Shown here piece after piece: positions 6,104 through 7,106 of a stretch of 7,106 bases of DNA. Under the pieces are notes generated by a model. The model saw only the letters and a list, made by a program, of their open reading frames with translations, was not told the origin of the DNA and searched no databases. Source of the DNA: HGM05232 sp044433325 (GTDB lineage Bacteria; Bacteroidota; Bacteroidia; Bacteroidales; Muribaculaceae); assembly GCA_044433325.1 (NCBI GenBank), contig JAWXTT010000112.1, forward strand, positions 1-7,106. The letters are read 5' to 3'. Within the stretch, counting starts at the first letter, position 1. Each line of letters opens with the position of its first letter. The position numbers and the translations under genes were made by a program.

Positions 6104-6856
6104 TTATTTTAGTTCAAGACCTTGTTCTGATAGATATTTCTTCATATCGTAACCACAAGCTATTCTATAATAATCCAACATATGAGCGCACCAGTCATTA
6201 TCGCTAGTACCACCTGCACGTGTTGCGTTATATTCAGTTATCAGTTGGTCATACGCCACTAAATCAGCGGTCATATCATCCTTACGATAACCATTCTTAT
6301 GGATAAGTAAGTCAGCAGATTGTTTAGGTTTCAAATCAGGCATTTCACGTGGCATCCCTAGCGAAAGTCCACATACCACAAACACCCCCTTAGGCAACCC
6401 CAATATCTCAGCAATCTTTTTAGGGTTAGCTGTCCTAGCATAACCAATACAGCAAGCACCAACCCCAACCGCTTGTGCCGCTAACACAGCACTCTGCATA
6501 GCCATTGCAGCATCCACCATACCCACTATTGCACCATCAACGGTGTTAGCAAACTCAGTTGCATCCTCAGTAATCCCCTTAGCTTTAGCTAGAATATTAA
6601 TCTTGTTAAAGTCAACACAGAAAACTAGAAAACGATTACAAGTCTTAATCTGTTTCTGTTGAATTATATCATACAGTTGCAATTTTATATCTTGGCTATC
6701 AATATCAATTACCGAGAATTGTTGTCCATTATAACTACTAGGAGTATTACGTATAGCAGTAAAAATCATCTCCATTGACTCAGCAGGGATAGCGTCATAC
6801 TGATAACGACGTATCGAACGACGTTCAGCAAATATTTTATTCAAATCTTCCATCAT
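6104..6856 (-). CDS. Nitroreductase-family FMN oxidoreductase (NfsA-like)
   Basis: This 250-residue cytosolic flavoprotein has the nitroreductase fold. ERRSIRRY (11-18) is the FMN-phosphate-binding N-terminal motif. TPSSYNGQQFSVI (38-50) is the second flavin-contact segment, and GVGACCIGYARTANPKKIAEILGLP (131-155) is the late FMN-binding loop and helix. GLSLGMPREMPDLKPKQSADLLIHKNGY (163-190) resembles the C-terminal arm of NfsA/FRP-type NAD(P)H oxidoreductases. Length also fits NfsA-like enzymes (about 240-250 aa). Likely activity is NAD(P)H-dependent reduction of quinones or nitro compounds; the natural substrate is unknown. The C-terminal YNATRAGGTSDNDW...CGYDMKKYL stretch is typical of Bacteroidetes members in my recollection. 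Translation may begin at either of two adjacent Met codons (6856 or 6853). It is the first gene of the three-gene operon and shares a divergent promoter region with the gene at 6964. Confidence 0.9.
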   Translation of the reverse strand: MMEDLNKIFAERRSIRRYQYDAIPAESMEMIFTAIRNTPSSYNGQQFSVIDIDSQDIKLQLYDIIQQKQIKTCNRFLVFCVDFNKINILAKAKGITEDATEFANTVDGAIVGMVDAAMAMQSAVLAAQAVGVGACCIGYARTANPKKIAEILGLPKGVFVVCGLSLGMPREMPDLKPKQSADLLIHKNGYRKDDMTADLVAYDQLITEYNATRAGGTSDNDWCAHMLDYYRIACGYDMKKYLSEQGLELK

Positions 6857-6859
6857 TAA

Positions 6860-6905
6860 TAATTTTAAGCCATAAAATTAACAATTTTAATTCTATAATT
6901 AAAAT
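6860..6905. repeat. Two AT-rich dyads in the nitroreductase leader
   Basis: TAATTTTA (6860-6867) and TAAAATTA (6873-6880) are perfect inverted arms with a 5-bp spacer, starting 4 bp from the nitroreductase start codon. A second perfect dyad, ATTTTAATT (6884-6892) and AATTAAAAT (6897-6905), has a 4-bp spacer. They share the ATTTTA core. They could be operators for a repressor of the operon or its divergent neighbour, or chance palindromes in very AT-rich DNA. No clear minus-strand -7 box was found; TAATTTTA words are the nearest, one base off consensus. Confidence 0.4.
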
Positions 6906-6934
6906 CTTATGATTAGTTTGTTCTAAAATTATAT

Positions 6935-6942
6935 TACATTTG
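6935..6942 (+). promoter_or_regulatory. Bacteroidetes -7 box for the sulfatase-like gene
   Basis: TACATTTG followed by CA matches TAnnTTTG exactly, 21 bp before the start codon of the rightward gene. A TTTG lies at 6917-6920, but its 14-bp spacing is shorter than the usual 19-21, so the -33 element is uncertain. The transcript would have a leader of about 12-16 nt. Confidence 0.55.
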
Positions 6943-6963
6943 CATATTAAGAGTCGCAAAACA

Positions 6964-7106
6964 ATGAAAAAATTATTCAGAAATGATTCCTCGACATTCC
7001 TATTGAGAATAGCAATGTTGTACATTATATATATTATTTGTAGGGTTATATTCTACCTATATAACTCATTTATGATTGAGGGGATTACCTCGGCTGATGT
7101 TTGGGG
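6964..7106 (+). CDS. LTA-synthase-like sulfatase-family membrane protein, N-terminal fragment
   Basis: An ATG at 6964 opens a frame that runs 47 codons to the window edge. It begins MKKLFRNDSSTFLLRIAMLY and continues with a hydrophobic helix rich in Ile, Tyr and Leu (residues about 13-36), then NSFMIEGITSADVW. A short basic N-terminus, an 'LLRIAMLYIIYIICRVIFYLYN' type first helix and a following small-domain start (cf. 'G(I/M)T..D/E') resemble the first membrane segment of Bacteroidales LTA-synthase/alkaline-phosphatase-superfamily proteins that transfer phosphoglycerol or phosphoethanolamine to envelope glycans. The catalytic domain is outside the window, so the call rests on the first helix only. 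Another polytopic membrane protein is the alternative. It is divergent from the GT39 operon. Confidence 0.6.
   Translation, partial: MKKLFRNDSSTFLLRIAMLYIIYIICRVIFYLYNSFMIEGITSADVW

Noticed and set aside
6837..7025. 62-codon ORF on the minus strand
   Set aside because: It spans the divergent promoter region and overlaps both flanking genes; its Ile/Leu/Asn-rich composition is that of translated AT-rich spacer.

Overview
The window looks like a chromosomal segment from a low-GC member of the Bacteroidales. Three things suggest this. Several -7 promoter boxes match the Bacteroidetes TAnnTTTG pattern (TATCTTTG, TATATTTG, TACATTTG). The genes lack Shine-Dalgarno sequences. The proteins resemble Bacteroidales versions of an arm-type tyrosine recombinase, a YbiT-like ABC-F ATPase, an OmpP1/FadL porin and an LTA-synthase-like sulfatase. 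I cannot name the genus from sequence alone.

Left edge (1-331): the first 24 codons of a probable tyrosine recombinase run leftward off the window. Upstream of it lies a 258-bp non-coding block rich in repeats. A near-perfect 21-bp inverted repeat (77-97 and 206-226) starts 3 bp from the recombinase start codon and encloses a small leftward terminator-like hairpin. A repeated AAGCCTACATA word occurs once inside and once outside the repeat. This layout resembles a recombinase next to an invertible switch or attachment site. It is the most speculative and most interesting part of the window.

332-2268: a leftward pair of genes encodes a YbiT-type ABC-F protein and, 29 bp downstream, a Dabb-domain protein. 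The ABC-F protein keeps one intact ATP site and has a degenerate second one. It is preceded by a long hairpin (2282-2367) that would form the 5' end of its mRNA if the TATCTTTG box at 2380-2387 is its promoter.

2269-2603 is the divergent control region between the ABC-F gene and a rightward OmpP1/FadL-family outer-membrane transporter (2604-3926). A strong bidirectional terminator (3945-3989) separates that gene from the next, convergent operon.

4006-6856: a tightly packed leftward operon encodes a nitroreductase-family flavoprotein, a GT39/ArnT-like membrane glycosyltransferase and a GtrA-family membrane protein. The first two genes abut with no gap and the last two overlap by 14 bp. The last two probably cooperate in lipid-linked sugar transfer to an envelope acceptor. 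The nitroreductase is a surprising operon partner.

6857-7106: an AT-rich divergent promoter region with two strong dyads leads into the first 47 codons of a rightward membrane protein. It resembles the N-terminus of LTA-synthase-like sulfatases (phosphoglycerol or phosphoethanolamine transferase type), so the right half of the window has an envelope-modification theme.
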